From Candidatus Nitrohelix vancouverensis (GTDB lineage: Bacteria > Nitrospinota > Nitrospinia > Nitrospinales > VA-1): 64,000 nucleotides of DNA. Positions within the stretch are counted from its first letter, which is position 1, and each line of letters starts with the position of its first letter. The position numbers and the translations under genes were made by a program. A model generated the notes under the pieces. The model worked only from the letters and a program-made list of their open reading frames with translations, ran no database searches and was not told the DNA's origin. The stretch lies in contig CP048620.1 of assembly GCA_015698305.1 (NCBI GenBank), positions 894,557-958,556 of the forward strand, in the 5' to 3' direction. Shown piece after piece: positions 18,474 through 28,104 of the stretch.

Positions 18474-18986
18474 ATGTTTATGCCCTGTTTTAAGAAAATC
18501 AAAACAAGCGTGGTGGTGTTGTCATTGATGTTTGTGTTATCTCCGGCGCACTCTGTATCTGCGGGTTTGCTGGATGCGAAAGCGCTGCCTCTGGAGATGG
18601 CGCAAAAGGCGGCCAATTCAGCGCTCAAGCAGTGTGAGACGGACGGCTACAAAGTCAGCGTGGCGGTGGTCGATTCTGGAGGAAACCTGAAAGTGGTTGT
18701 CAAGGCGGATGGCGCAGGCCCGCACACAACGGACAGCAGTATCAGAAAAGCCTATACCGCGAACAGCTTGAAGCGGTCGACTCAGGAACTGGCGGAAATG
18801 ATCGCCAAGGTTCCCGCGCTTCACTCTCTTGGCAAGATGAACGATAACATTCTGATGCTTGGCGGCGGTCTGCCGGTCATCGTCGAGAAGCATTTGGTAG
18901 GCGGTATTGGCGTGGGCGGCGCGCCGGGAGCGCACCTGGACGAAGCCTGCGCAAAAAAAGGCCTGGAAAGTATTGGCGCCGAATGA
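18474..18986 (+). CDS. Secreted GlcG/HbpS-family (DUF336) protein
   Basis: A 170-residue protein with a signal peptide (residues 1-31, cleavage near VSA-GL). The mature part is a complete Haem_degrading/GlcG domain: ALPLEMAQKAANSALKQCET, VAVVDSGGNLKVVVKADGAG, the helix SIRKAYTANSLKRSTQELAE, and GGGLPVIVEKHLVGGIGVGG. HbpS members bind heme and partner with sensor kinases in actinobacteria. Here it lies between two kinase genes, but a functional link is only an inference. GAGGAG precedes the ATG. Confidence 0.85.
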   Translation: MFMPCFKKIKTSVVVLSLMFVLSPAHSVSAGLLDAKALPLEMAQKAANSALKQCETDGYKVSVAVVDSGGNLKVVVKADGAGPHTTDSSIRKAYTANSLKRSTQELAEMIAKVPALHSLGKMNDNILMLGGGLPVIVEKHLVGGIGVGGAPGAHLDEACAKKGLESIGAE

Positions 18987-19036
18987 GTGGCGCCGATCTT
19001 GACCCAATGTTGACCATTCAATAAAAGGACTGATCT

Positions 19037-19504
19037 ATGGAGAAAGCGACTTTTGGCGCTGGGTGTTTTTGGGGAATTGAGGAGGTGTTTCGGAGCACGC
19101 CGGGAGTGCGATCAACGGCGGTGGGTTATTGTGGCGGGCATATGCCTGAGCCGACTTATGAAATGGTTTGCACGGGCGGAACGGGTCACGCCGAAGTGGT
19201 ACAGCTTGAATTCGATCCCGATCAAGTATCTTACGAACAATTGCTCGACGTATTCTGGGCCAATCATGATCCCACAACCTTGAACCGGCAGGGGCCGGAT
19301 GTTGGGACGCAGTACCGCTCGGCTATTTACTACCATAGCGATGAGCAGGAAGCATTGGCAAGTCAGTCAAAAGCGAAGCAGGATGAATCGGGACGTTTTC
19401 GTAATCCTATTGTGACGGAAATTGAAACGGCGCCTGCTTTTTATCGCGCTGAAGAATACCATCAGCAGTATCTGGCGAAGCGCGGTCTGGGCAAGTGTCA
19501 TTAG
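19037..19504 (+). CDS. msrA: Peptide methionine sulfoxide reductase MsrA (cytoplasmic)
   Basis: A 155-residue single-domain MsrA reducing methionine-S-sulfoxide. The catalytic Cys10 is in [13 protein letters not shown]; the conserved [33 protein letters not shown] and [12 protein letters not shown] follow. No signal peptide, so unlike the MsrAB fusion at 10314 it should act in the cytoplasm. It follows the GlcG-like gene by 50 bases on the same strand. Confidence 0.94.
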   Translation: MEKATFGAGCFWGIEEVFRSTPGVRSTAVGYCGGHMPEPTYEMVCTGGTGHAEVVQLEFDPDQVSYEQLLDVFWANHDPTTLNRQGPDVGTQYRSAIYYHSDEQEALASQSKAKQDESGRFRNPIVTEIETAPAFYRAEEYHQQYLAKRGLGKCH

Positions 19505-19549
19505 CAAGCCTGGCGACGTTTACGCCAATCAGCCGCCGATCAGCCTGAG

Positions 19550-22000
19550 CTAGTTTTTCGGGTCGTGATTCTCTATGGCAATCTTCTGCAGCGCTTCAAC
19601 AATTGCGTCCATATCGTAGCTCTTGACCATCTGTTTGATGCAATCAACTAAGGGCGCGGGGATGCTTGAATCCGCATGGAGTATTTCCAACAGTTTTTCA
19701 AGCTCGGTTATATTGGAAAATTCCGCGGCTAACTTCAAGCCTGCGTGCAATTCTTTCGGCAAAGAGTATTGGGAGAAGTCGAAATCGTGCGGGGAAGTCG
19801 CTTGTACCAGAACGCTTGAGTCTTCGTAGATGTATTCAATTTGGAGTAATTCCTTGATGCAATGAAACACTTCTTCTTCCACAAAGGGTTTGGAAATATA
19901 TTCATCGAATCCCATCTGTAGAAAATGTTCCCGCCGGGTGTCCATTGCGGACGCGGTGATGGCTATGATCTTGATCGCGTCCTTTCCAAACTCCTCTTGA
20001 ATCAGGCGGGTCGCCTCTTCGCCTCGCATGACGGGCATGCGCATGTCCATGAAGATAATGTCCGGGCGTTGTAGTCGCACTTTTTCGAGAGCAACCTGCC
20101 CATTCTCCGCTTGCGTGACCTCGACTCCGATTCCTGTAAGCAGGCTGGTCAGGACTTCGCGATTTTCCTTGATGTCGTCAACTACCAGCGCATGCACGTG
20201 GTAACTGGGATCGATATGCAAGATCGAACGTGTGTTGACAGCGCTGGTTTTTATTTTTTTGGCGGATGGCGGTAGAGTGATCGTGAAATAAAAATGCGCG
20301 CCTTCATTGATGTCGGATTCCAATTGAAGGTCGGCGCCCATAAGCTCAAGTTGTTTTTTAGAGATTGCCAGTCCCAGGCCGGTGCCTCCTTTTGTGCTTC
20401 CTTCCATATCCTGCTGGAACGCTTCAAATATTTTTGCCTGGGCCGACTTGGGGATTCCGGGGCCGGTGTCCCGGATGTCAAAACGATACTGATCATTGGA
20501 CAAGGTGGTGATAGAAAATGAGACTTCCCCCGAATCGGTGAACTTCACTGCGTTGCCCAATAGATTGGTGAGCGCCTGACGCAACTTGTTCTCATCGCCC
20601 AGCACGGAAATGGAATGAGGCATCGGTTTGATTTCCCAGCGCAGTCGTTTTTGCTGACATCGCAATTCGAAAAGGCTCGCCAGATGGTCCACCAGTTTTT
20701 TCAGATCGAAAGGCGCCAGGCTGAGTTCCATTTTTCCGGCTTCGATTTTGGAAATATCCAGAATTTCATTGATCAGTTTCAGCAGATTGTGGCCGCTGGT
20801 GTTGATGGTCTTGATGGCGTCGTGGGTTTCTGTTTCCAGATTCTTTTTGCGCAATAGAATCTGGGAGTAGCCCAGAACCGCATTCATCGGGGTTCTGATT
20901 TCATGACTCATATTGGCGAGAAATAATGATTTGGCCCGACTGGCGTCTTCCGCTTGTTCTTTCGCCACTTTAAGTTCCTGAGTGCGTTCTTCGACCTGAT
21001 CTTTGATGCGCGATGTTGTTGAAGCGTTTACCTGGAAAAGAACAGAGATGAACAGAAAAATGCTGAACACGCCAATCCCGCCGCCCAGGGCATAATCGTT
21101 TCTATAGCCGCCCGCAAAATCGGATGTCCCCTGCCAGACGACATGCCATTCGCGTCCAAAAAAATCAACCTTGGCGACGACCTGTAACGGTGAACTTTCA
21201 TTCAAGCGACCGAACAATCGGTTTTTTTCTTCGTAAACGTTATTTTGATAGATTGCAAAACTGGACTCAGGCTCCAGGATTGGGACCATGATGGTTTGCA
21301 TGAGGTCTTCGGTACGATAGAGACCCAGAATAAACCCCTTCAGATGGCGTTCGCGATCAACGACGCTTATGGGCGAAGAGTTCTTTCCATAAAATGGGGC
21401 AAAAATGATGACGGCTGGAATATTGCTGGCGTCCTGAACCAGATTGATTTTTTCCGTGGCTAGGGTTTTTCCCGTATCGCGCGCTTTAGTCAAGGTTTTA
21501 TATCGATTCGGATTGCTTGCGAGGTCGTAGCCAAATGCTTTTTCATTGCCGCGCATGGGTTCTGTGTAAAGGGCCGGGAAGTATTCAGGGCGTTGCCCGG
21601 CGCGTATTAATTTGCCTTCAGATTGTTCGGTGATGCCAATGCTTTCGGGATTGCGTTCCTTGAGCAGAGTTTCAAAGCTTGCCCGATCTTTCGCCGGAAC
21701 GCGGGGCGCCCATTCAAGCGCCTGAACGAATCTATAGTGTTGCAGGATGGGGGTGACGAAAATACTGAATTCATTTTCGTCTACATGGGTTGAGGCTTCG
21801 AACATGGAGCGAACGCCGAGCAGAATCTGCGTGTTGATGTCCAGCCGCCCACGCAAAAAGGTCATTTCTTTTTGCACATAGACGGCAAATTTTTCGGACC
21901 ATAAACTTTTTTGATGCGCGTGTATCAGAAAATAAATAAGGATCGAGAGAGCCAGTCCTAAAAACAAGAGCCATTTGGTTTGTTTGTTTAGTTGATTCAT
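19550..22000 (-). CDS. CHASE-domain hybrid histidine kinase with receiver
   Basis: An 816-residue inner-membrane kinase. TM1 at residues ~12-27, then a periplasmic CHASE domain (about 70-290; [17 protein letters not shown] and [15 protein letters not shown] are typical), TM2 at ~300-325, a coiled coil, HisKA with [15 protein letters not shown] (~368), HATPase with [11 protein letters not shown] and [10 protein letters not shown], and a receiver (~625-745) with phospho-acceptor Asp in [11 protein letters not shown] and Lys in ISKPF. The last ~70 residues look helical and may be a degenerate Hpt-like tail, but I see no HxxKG motif. Confidence 0.92.
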   Translation of the reverse strand: MNQLNKQTKWLLFLGLALSILIYFLIHAHQKSLWSEKFAVYVQKEMTFLRGRLDINTQILLGVRSMFEASTHVDENEFSIFVTPILQHYRFVQALEWAPRVPAKDRASFETLLKERNPESIGITEQSEGKLIRAGQRPEYFPALYTEPMRGNEKAFGYDLASNPNRYKTLTKARDTGKTLATEKINLVQDASNIPAVIIFAPFYGKNSSPISVVDRERHLKGFILGLYRTEDLMQTIMVPILEPESSFAIYQNNVYEEKNRLFGRLNESSPLQVVAKVDFFGREWHVVWQGTSDFAGGYRNDYALGGGIGVFSIFLFISVLFQVNASTTSRIKDQVEERTQELKVAKEQAEDASRAKSLFLANMSHEIRTPMNAVLGYSQILLRKKNLETETHDAIKTINTSGHNLLKLINEILDISKIEAGKMELSLAPFDLKKLVDHLASLFELRCQQKRLRWEIKPMPHSISVLGDENKLRQALTNLLGNAVKFTDSGEVSFSITTLSNDQYRFDIRDTGPGIPKSAQAKIFEAFQQDMEGSTKGGTGLGLAISKKQLELMGADLQLESDINEGAHFYFTITLPPSAKKIKTSAVNTRSILHIDPSYHVHALVVDDIKENREVLTSLLTGIGVEVTQAENGQVALEKVRLQRPDIIFMDMRMPVMRGEEATRLIQEEFGKDAIKIIAITASAMDTRREHFLQMGFDEYISKPFVEEEVFHCIKELLQIEYIYEDSSVLVQATSPHDFDFSQYSLPKELHAGLKLAAEFSNITELEKLLEILHADSSIPAPLVDCIKQMVKSYDMDAIVEALQKIAIENHDPKN

Positions 22001-22224
22001 TTATTATGAAACCACATAGCTTGCAGGCAAAATGTTTTCCAGACACCAAATCAAGCTTTGCTGTTGAACTGGCAGCTTGACTGGGTGGTAAATGTAAAGA
22101 AATTTTTCTTTATTATATCGGTTCTTCTTCAATAAAGCTATATATTCCACTTATCAATGGCTTAGCTCCGTTGAGGCGGGACTTATACTGTGGTATCCAG
22201 AAAATCCATGAGGAGGAGCGCGTC

Positions 22225-23193
22225 ATGAATCGTCAGGATCAGTTTCCCAAAATCAAAATTGGCGTTAGCAGTTGCCTTGTGGGCGAGAAGGTTCGCTGGA
22301 ACGGGGATCATAAACAGGATCGCTTTGTGCGCGAGATGTTGGGCGCTTATTTTGAGTATGTGCCGGTTTGCCCGGAAGTCGAGGTGGGAATGGGGGTTCC
22401 GCGCGAGACGGTGGCCCTGTATGGCGAACTGGACTCTCCGAAAATGATCAGCAAAAAAAGCCGCAAGGATTGGACGAAGCCGATGCGGAGCTATCTTAAA
22501 GATCGCATCAACGGGCTTTCAGACGATGCGCTTTGCGGCTATATATTTAAAAGTAAATCGCCTTCCTGCGGTCTGGGTCGGGTGCCTGTCTATACGGAAA
22601 TGGGAAGCGCCAAGGTGAGGCACGGTCCGGGCATGTTCGCCGATGCGTTTATGAAGGCCTTTCCTCTGATCCCGGTTGAGGATGAGGGGCGCTTGAACGA
22701 TGCGCGTCTGCGCGAAAATTTTATCGTTCGGGTTTTTTGCTATCAACGCCTTCAAAGTTTGATGCGTGAAGGTCTGGCGCTCAAATCGCTCGTGCGCTTT
22801 CACACGCAACACAAGTTTCTTCTCCTTTCCTACAGCCGAAAACACTACGACGCCTTGGGTCAACTGGTGGGCAATCCCAAATCGGTCCCGCGTCGTGAAT
22901 TATTCTCCCGTTACGGAGAACTGTTCATGGAAACCCTGCAACTCAAATCCACGCCTAAAAAAAATACCGACGTGCTGTTGCATATGATGGGTTTCTTTAA
23001 AACGATCCTCAGCAAGGAGGAGAAGGAGGATATTTTGAATGTCATCCACGATTATCGAAATGAGCTTCTGCCGCTGATCGTGCCGGTCACCCTGATTCGA
23101 CATCAGGTCAGCAAACACAATATTGAATACTTAAAGGATCAGGTTTACTTGAATCCTCACCCGAAAGAACTGATGTTGCGCAACCATGTCTAG
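22225..23193 (+). CDS. DUF523-DUF1722 fusion protein
   Basis: From ATG 22225 (GAGGAGGAGCG just upstream) the protein has 322 residues. Residues ~10-150 are DUF523, with conserved Cys in IGVSSCLVGEKVRWNG, VCPEVEVGMGVPRE and KSPSCGLGRVPVY. Residues ~185-310 are DUF1722 (YbgA-like; HTQHKFLLLSYSRKHYDALG). This fusion is often found beside photolyase genes and B12-dependent MerR regulators; here a CarH-like gene lies 3.5 kb away in the facing operon. DUF523 may carry a metal site through its Cys residues; the biochemical role is unknown. Confidence 0.88.
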   Translation: MNRQDQFPKIKIGVSSCLVGEKVRWNGDHKQDRFVREMLGAYFEYVPVCPEVEVGMGVPRETVALYGELDSPKMISKKSRKDWTKPMRSYLKDRINGLSDDALCGYIFKSKSPSCGLGRVPVYTEMGSAKVRHGPGMFADAFMKAFPLIPVEDEGRLNDARLRENFIVRVFCYQRLQSLMREGLALKSLVRFHTQHKFLLLSYSRKHYDALGQLVGNPKSVPRRELFSRYGELFMETLQLKSTPKKNTDVLLHMMGFFKTILSKEEKEDILNVIHDYRNELLPLIVPVTLIRHQVSKHNIEYLKDQVYLNPHPKELMLRNHV

Positions 23194-23213
23194 TTCGCGG
23201 CGCCGCAAGCGAT

Positions 23214-23693
23214 TCATGAAGCCTGCTGGAGTTTCAGCGCCCATACCGGAGTTTGCCTGCGAGTCCATTTCAGGAGGCGGCTTTTTTCTCCCACATAATA
23301 ATTTCTGTAAGCGGCGCTCGCATCGGCCTGCCGGTATTGCTCCGGCATGGCCTGGGCGAAGGCAGTCAGCCCACAGTCGGCGATGGCGGGGCTGGGAAGC
23401 GACTGGATCATGTCGAAGGATTTGTGATTAACGGTTTTCCTGAAACGGTAACGGTATTCTTTATTCAAGGCGGCGGCGAGTTTGCGCAACCAGTTCCAGT
23501 TGGACAATGAGCGCCGCGTCCAGATCGCGCAGGGGTGGTTGGCGTGCGTTAGTTTATACCCGCAGTCCAGACCGCTCAATCGAACCGCGCCGCTCAGCAG
23601 TTGCGCGGATTCAAGAATCATTTTCACCACATGCCGGTCGCAATGATAGCGCGCGCACCGGCTCGGGTCCGTATCCAGAATGAAGATGTTCAT
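23214..23693 (-). CDS. Conserved hypothetical protein with N-terminal CD-x-HVVKM motif
   Basis: A 159-residue basic protein. The N-terminus, MNIFILDTDPSRCARYHCDR followed by HVVKMILESAQLL, and a later THANHPCAIWTRRSLSNW belong to a family I have seen as conserved hypotheticals in marine bacteria and phages. The conserved Cys/His residues suggest a catalytic or metal-binding site, and the abundance of Arg and Trp would fit a nucleic-acid-binding protein, but no function is established to my knowledge. Last gene of the nine-gene minus-strand run; it starts 6 bases after the lipocalin stop. Confidence 0.7.
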   Translation of the reverse strand: MNIFILDTDPSRCARYHCDRHVVKMILESAQLLSGAVRLSGLDCGYKLTHANHPCAIWTRRSLSNWNWLRKLAAALNKEYRYRFRKTVNHKSFDMIQSLPSPAIADCGLTAFAQAMPEQYRQADASAAYRNYYVGEKSRLLKWTRRQTPVWALKLQQAS

Positions 23694-23699
23694 TTCCCC

Positions 23700-24248
23700 T
23701 TATTCCTGCGCCAGTAAACGACTCATGTCGAAATTCTTTTGGGTCAGCGCTTCTTTTATCTCGTTCAGCGTGGCGGCGTCCATTTGCGGCGAACGACTCA
23801 ATATCCAGAGGTATTGTCGGTTCGGCTCGCTCACGACGGCGTATTGATAGTCAGAATCCAGATGAACGATCCAGTAGTTTCCCCAGAACGGCCACAAAAA
23901 CTGGACTTTCAGTTTTGCGTTGCCACTCGAGTCTGTGCTGGCGACCGTGCCTACGATTTGTTTCAATGCTCCCTCCGGGCTGTCCATTCGACATTGATTG
24001 ACCACCTGAATCATTCCATCGGGCATCTTTTGATAGAAAGCCGTTGACTGGAAACATCCTTTCTCTAAAGCATGTGGGTAGCGGGCGATCTCATACCACT
24101 TGCCAAGGTAGCGATCTATATCCACATGGGGAACGACCTGAAGCGGCGGTGTGTCGTTTTTCGGGACGTTGGCGCAAGCGCTCAGGAGTAGTAAAAAACC
24201 AACTGCAATAGGATAGATAGTGAAACTGCGCCATTTAATGATCTTCAT
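23700..24248 (-). CDS. blc: Outer-membrane lipocalin (Blc-type lipoprotein)
   Basis: From ATG 24248 (AAGGATACAATC upstream) the protein has 182 residues with a lipoprotein signal ending LLLLSACAN. The lipocalin fold is clear: first motif RYLGKWYEIARYPH, the Cys pair, then GTVASTDSSGNAKLKVQFLW, WIVHLDSDYQYAVVSEPNR and WILSRSPQMD. Blc-type lipocalins bind lysophospholipids or oxidised fatty acids at the outer membrane and are members of light-inducible LitR/CarH clusters in several bacteria. Track-type longer starts add an implausible leader. Confidence 0.92.
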   Translation of the reverse strand: MKIIKWRSFTIYPIAVGFLLLLSACANVPKNDTPPLQVVPHVDIDRYLGKWYEIARYPHALEKGCFQSTAFYQKMPDGMIQVVNQCRMDSPEGALKQIVGTVASTDSSGNAKLKVQFLWPFWGNYWIVHLDSDYQYAVVSEPNRQYLWILSRSPQMDAATLNEIKEALTQKNFDMSRLLAQE

Positions 24249-24310
24249 GATTGTATCCTTTGAAAAAGGCATGAAGCCTTGGTGAAAAGTCAAAACGAAA
24301 CCGATCCATT

Positions 24311-24739
24311 TCAGATCTGTGCGACGACACGAAACAGGATGAAACCAACGGCGCCCATCTGTATTAGATTAATTCCTACGCTCAGACGATGCAAACTGTT
24401 GAATGCTTTTTTGGCCTGAGTGTTTCCCTTGAGTTGTTCATCGCGATAATGATTGATTCTTGGCGTCAACCATAGCCAGGCCCAGAGAAAAAGCATGACT
24501 ATTGTTAAGAGATAAATCGCTTCTGGAAAATTCCACAAAACGAGAGCCGCCGCAAGGGTCATCCCTGCCATAGCCGCGCTATATACGGGGAAAGCCTGCC
24601 GAATGAAGGGGCCGGAAATGTCCGGCGGCAATTTAGTGAAAACCAGCGGGGTCATGATTGCGGCGAAGAAAAACATGCCGCCTGTGACTAAAGCCAGCAG
24701 AAACATGCCCGTCATATCCAGAAAATGAATGCTGTTCAT
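24311..24739 (-). CDS. DUF4149-like membrane protein
   Basis: A 142-residue inner-membrane protein with four segments: ~8-32 (GMFLLALVTGGMFFFAAI), ~52-68, ~76-92 and ~122-140. The pattern of FF.A..MTP.VF.KLP in the first loop and the spacing agree with DUF4149 (TMEM205-like). AGAGGAGACG precedes the ATG. The role is unknown; the position inside the CarH-type cluster is the only functional hint. Confidence 0.75.
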   Translation of the reverse strand: MNSIHFLDMTGMFLLALVTGGMFFFAAIMTPLVFTKLPPDISGPFIRQAFPVYSAAMAGMTLAAALVLWNFPEAIYLLTIVMLFLWAWLWLTPRINHYRDEQLKGNTQAKKAFNSLHRLSVGINLIQMGAVGFILFRVVAQI

Positions 24740-24772
24740 GATCGTCTCCTCTTTCTAGGTGATGAGAGTTTC

Positions 24773-24838
24773 GGAGAGCCCGGGTTCCCAGTTTTAGAAA
24801 ACCACTGGAAAGCCCCCAGGCCATTCCCCAGGCTCTCC
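24773..24838 (-). other. Structured intercistronic element between cbiX-like and DUF4149 genes
   Basis: Outer arms GGAGAGCC (24773-24780) and GGCTCTCC (24831-24838) are perfect complements and enclose further small stems. The element begins immediately after the cbiX-like stop codon. No U-run follows, so it looks more like an RNA-processing or mRNA-stability element than an intrinsic terminator. Confidence 0.5.
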
Positions 24839-25348
24839 TTATGCGCGAGGCTGGAACGATTCGATTTGATCCTTCATCATTTCAGCGACTTTGTGCAGAT
24901 CAAACGGCCAGGCATAGTCGATATGCGCGGCTGGGTATTTTTCTTTCAATTTGCGGATCTCTTCGGGAATTTCTTTTTCCGCATGAGAGCCTCCCGGCGT
25001 GACCATGGTGGTCAACAACACAATATTCATGACGCCGGACGCGATGAGCGCATCCACCGCCTGCGCGATGGTCGGTTGGCAGAATTCGTTGTAGGCGGTT
25101 TTCAGCTCAACGTTTGCGAGTTGCGCGCGGAGTTGTTCCGCCAACGCCTCGAGCCCGAACTGATAGGGATCGTTTTCCGGCGTTCGCGGCCAGGACCTCA
25201 AGGTGTTTTCAAGGTCCATTTCCGTTTGCGACGGCGCCTGGTCTGCGGGCCTTTTCTTGTGCAGATCCATCCATTTTTTGAGCAGTTCGCGGGGAAAATC
25301 CTTCGGTACGCCGCCGTGACCGATCAATACAACGCCCTGTTGTTCCAT
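24839..25348 (-). CDS. CbiX/SirB-family chelatase-like protein
   Basis: A 169-residue protein of the small chelatase fold. The N-terminal VVLIGHGGVPKDFP carries the active-site His and the later TTMVTPGGSHAEKEIPEEI carries the second metal-binding His, as in sirohydrochlorin cobalto/ferrochelatases. There is an unusual insertion (about residues 30-60) after the first motif. Being next to a B12-binding regulator suggests a cobalamin or other tetrapyrrole link, but the exact substrate is not fixed by the sequence. Confidence 0.8.
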   Translation of the reverse strand: MEQQGVVLIGHGGVPKDFPRELLKKWMDLHKKRPADQAPSQTEMDLENTLRSWPRTPENDPYQFGLEALAEQLRAQLANVELKTAYNEFCQPTIAQAVDALIASGVMNIVLLTTMVTPGGSHAEKEIPEEIRKLKEKYPAAHIDYAWPFDLHKVAEMMKDQIESFQPRA

Positions 25349-25365
25349 CAGGTTCTCCTTTCATT

Positions 25366-26730
25366 TCACCCGTCGAGTAATCGCGCGAGCGTGTGTCGGC
25401 GATAATTGAAGACAGTTTCCAGATTCCTTCGAATCCATCCTTTCGCCGCCCAGTCGATCGCAAAACTCAGCGGGATTTTGTAGTGCACGCGGTCGCGTAT
25501 CAGGGTGCCGTTGTTTTTTTCCGTGAACTCATGCGTGTGGCGCCAGTATTGATAAGGACCTTTCATTTGCAGGTCGGAAAATTTCTCATCCGGTTTCCAG
25601 TAAACGATCTTGGATTGCCAGCGCATGGGAATGCCGTGAAAAGAAAATCGATAATTGATGCGTGTGCCTTCCTCAATCTCCCGAGTGGATTGATCGACGA
25701 CTCTAAAGCGCATGTCTCCAGGCGTGATTTTCTCCAGATTTCGCGCGTCCCTGAAAAATTCAAAGACCTTGTGAATCGGTTGCGGCACCCATTGCTCGGT
25801 TTGAATCTCATGGAAGGATTGTTTGCAAATATCCTCCAGAGCGTCTTTCAGGTTTGCGAAATTGAAATTGAATCCGGTCTTTACGATCTTGTCCGCCGAG
25901 ACGCGCTGGCTGGCGAGCAATAATCCAGAAAGCTCTCCGAGTAGCAAACGCAGGGCGAAAGCGGGAACGGGTAGAATCGTCGGACGCTTCAGCGTCTGCC
26001 CCAGCGTTTTGGTGAACTCCAGGTTTCGGACGGGATTGGGACTCACCGCGTTATAGATTCCATTCATGCCGGGTTGTTCGACGGCGTGGATCAGCAGATC
26101 GACCAGATCGTGAATATGTATCCAGCTCATCCATTGGCGCCCGTCGCCCAACCGGCCGGCAAGACCCAGACGGAACGCGGGTTCCATAGCGCCGAGGGCG
26201 CCGCCGTCATGGCCGAGGACCATGCCGAAACGCAGGGCGACGGTGCGAATGCCGGAGTCTTTGGTTTCGAAAATTTCATTTTCCCAGCGCTGGCAAACCC
26301 TGGAGAGGAAGCCCTCGCCTTCGCGGGCCGTTTCATCAAGCGATTCGTCGCCGCGATCTCCATAGAAACCAATGGCGGATGCGGAAACGAAAACCCGGGG
26401 TCTCTTGTTGCATTGCACCATGGCGTCGACCAGCCTGCGAACGGAACTGACCCTTGAGTTCATGATTTTTTGTTTGCGGGTGTCCGTCCATAGCCCGTTG
26501 GCGATGCCTTCGCCAGCCAGGTTGATGACGGCGTCGATCCCTTTCATGATACTGGGAGACAAGGCCTTGCCTTCGGGCTCCCATTCCCGTAGCTCGCATT
26601 CGACGGGAATATTGAAACGCGCCGCCTCCGGCTTTCGGGTCAAAACGACCATTTCGTGACCTTTATCGTTCAATCGCTTGACGAGTTCCTTGCCGATGAA
26701 TCCTGTCGCTCCTGTCACCATGATTTTCAT
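25366..26730 (-). CDS. TIGR01777-family epimerase fused to SRPBCC domain
   Basis: A 454-residue protein. Residues 1-300 are an extended SDR of the TIGR01777 type, with NAD(P) motif GATGFIGKELVKRL, DAVINLAGEGIANG, SASAIGFYGDRGDE and the C-terminal DUF1731 segment (FALRLLLGELSGLLLASQRV). Residues ~305-454 are a START-like SRPBCC ligand-binding domain (QWVPQPIHKVFEFFRDARNL). Such fusions occur in CarH/LitR-linked clusters and are thought to handle hydrophobic substrates. It follows the regulator gene by 16 bases. Confidence 0.9.
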   Translation of the reverse strand: MKIMVTGATGFIGKELVKRLNDKGHEMVVLTRKPEAARFNIPVECELREWEPEGKALSPSIMKGIDAVINLAGEGIANGLWTDTRKQKIMNSRVSSVRRLVDAMVQCNKRPRVFVSASAIGFYGDRGDESLDETAREGEGFLSRVCQRWENEIFETKDSGIRTVALRFGMVLGHDGGALGAMEPAFRLGLAGRLGDGRQWMSWIHIHDLVDLLIHAVEQPGMNGIYNAVSPNPVRNLEFTKTLGQTLKRPTILPVPAFALRLLLGELSGLLLASQRVSADKIVKTGFNFNFANLKDALEDICKQSFHEIQTEQWVPQPIHKVFEFFRDARNLEKITPGDMRFRVVDQSTREIEEGTRINYRFSFHGIPMRWQSKIVYWKPDEKFSDLQMKGPYQYWRHTHEFTEKNNGTLIRDRVHYKIPLSFAIDWAAKGWIRRNLETVFNYRRHTLARLLDG

Positions 26731-26746
26731 AAGGCTTCCCCTTTAT

Positions 26747-27682
26747 TCAGGCAGTTTCCTGCTGTTCGACCAACCACTCGTAAAATCCCTTGAAGGTGTT
26801 GAAGCGCTTCATGCCTTTGGATGCAGGCGGCGCGCCTCTGCCGCCGAGCGCGATGGTTGTCTCGCTGTTCAGCCGACTTTTGATTTCTGCAAGTCGATCG
26901 ACGGCTTTTCTGGCGTCCACGCAGTTCGAAATACTCAGACAGAGCAGTTGAGCGTCGCAGTCGTCCACGGTTTTGACGATGTCGTCCACCGGCGAATTGG
27001 GGCCGAGATAGACGATTCTATAATCCGCCAGGCCGGCGACGACGGCGCACATCAGCAGGCCAAGATTATGCGTCTCGTCCGGTAGCGTCGACAACACCGC
27101 GCAGGGTCCGTCTTTGCGGACGTTGAGCTGACGCCATTTGGAGCTGAGAAAATCGCTGAGATGCGAAGTCGCAAAATGCTCCTGGCCGACGCTCAATTCG
27201 CCGTTGACCCAGCCGTCGCCGATGCGTTCGACGAATGGGGCGGCGTAATCGAGTATGAAATGGAGAGGTCCTTCCTTGTTCCAGATTTTATAGAAACTGT
27301 GCGCCAGCGTTTCATCGTTGTAATGATGCACCGCGTCGATCCACTGTTCCACCACGAGTTCTCTGGATACCTGGCCAGTTTCTGGCTCTGCTTCTTCGGA
27401 GCCGGAGTGAAGGAATGTTTGAACTCCCAACAGCCCTTGCAACTCTTCCAGCGTGCCGGTCACCACTTTGCTGGCGCGGTATCCAGACTCCAGGGCCCTC
27501 GCAATGGCCCGTAGTCGGGGGACTTCTTCCTTGGGATACCTTCGGTGCCCGGAGGGAAGGCGCTCAGAATTCGGCGCTCCGTAACGTTTTTCCCAGACTC
27601 TCAGGGTGTGAACGCCTATTCCGGTCAATCGGGACAACTCGCCTATCGAAAGGTAATCTTCAAGTTTAATTGGATCGGTCAT
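26747..27682 (-). CDS. carH: CarH/LitR-type MerR regulator with cobalamin-binding domain
   Basis: From ATG 27682 (311 residues). Residues ~11-75 are a MerR winged helix (SIGELSRLTGIGVHTLRVWE). Residues ~110-190 are the four-helix cap and contain W158-x9-E168-H169, the W-x9-EH motif of light-sensing CarH proteins that shields adenosylcobalamin. Residues ~190-300 are the Rossmann B12 domain with the lower axial His205 in PDETHNLG. By family knowledge it should repress in the dark with AdoCbl and release DNA in light. A TTG at 27709 is a less likely start. The gene is inside the operon it probably controls. Confidence 0.9.
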   Translation of the reverse strand: MTDPIKLEDYLSIGELSRLTGIGVHTLRVWEKRYGAPNSERLPSGHRRYPKEEVPRLRAIARALESGYRASKVVTGTLEELQGLLGVQTFLHSGSEEAEPETGQVSRELVVEQWIDAVHHYNDETLAHSFYKIWNKEGPLHFILDYAAPFVERIGDGWVNGELSVGQEHFATSHLSDFLSSKWRQLNVRKDGPCAVLSTLPDETHNLGLLMCAVVAGLADYRIVYLGPNSPVDDIVKTVDDCDAQLLCLSISNCVDARKAVDRLAEIKSRLNSETTIALGGRGAPPASKGMKRFNTFKGFYEWLVEQQETA

Positions 27683-27710
27683 GGTCTTTTTTTGGTTGAG
27701 ATTAATCAAA

Positions 27711-28091
27711 TTAACAATGGATGCGAACGCGCGCGTCAGCGCTGTGGTTTTCTATCAGAGCGACATCGTTGAGATCAACGCTTCGGCCCAACTGCTTGGC
27801 AAAGGACAGAGCGGATATCAGATCGTAGCCCCGCTTGTCTTCGATCGTATCGCGAATGAGCGCATCCTTGCCCATGCGAATGCTCACTTTTGCGGCGCGT
27901 TCTCCCAGGTTGGCGATGACGGAATTCGATTCACAGGAAGTTCTCCAACCGGGTTCCAGAACGATCTGCTGGAAGGGGCTGATGTTGCGAGTCATGATCG
28001 GTTCTTCCGCATTGACTCCCGTAGCAAGACTCAGCGAGACCGTCATTCCAATAATTCCGGCGACGCTTGATTTTATAAGGTTCCTGTACAT
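27711..28091 (-). CDS. Small secreted protein with two conserved-position Cys
   Basis: From ATG 28091 (AAAGGAGCG 6 bases upstream) the product has 126 residues: signal peptide 1-28 (cleavage near VNA-EE) and a small mature domain with Cys53 and the C-terminal Cys126. The segment LEPGWRTSCESNSVIANLGE resembles LKPGDTTICSNSMRIQNPSD in the secreted protein encoded at 36718-37176, and both end in a Cys preceded by a hydrophobic beta strand. I infer a disulfide-closed beta sandwich and a common family; the function is unknown. Confidence 0.75.
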   Translation of the reverse strand: MYRNLIKSSVAGIIGMTVSLSLATGVNAEEPIMTRNISPFQQIVLEPGWRTSCESNSVIANLGERAAKVSIRMGKDALIRDTIEDKRGYDLISALSFAKQLGRSVDLNDVALIENHSADARVRIHC

Positions 28092-28104
28092 TATAGCGCT
28101 CCTT

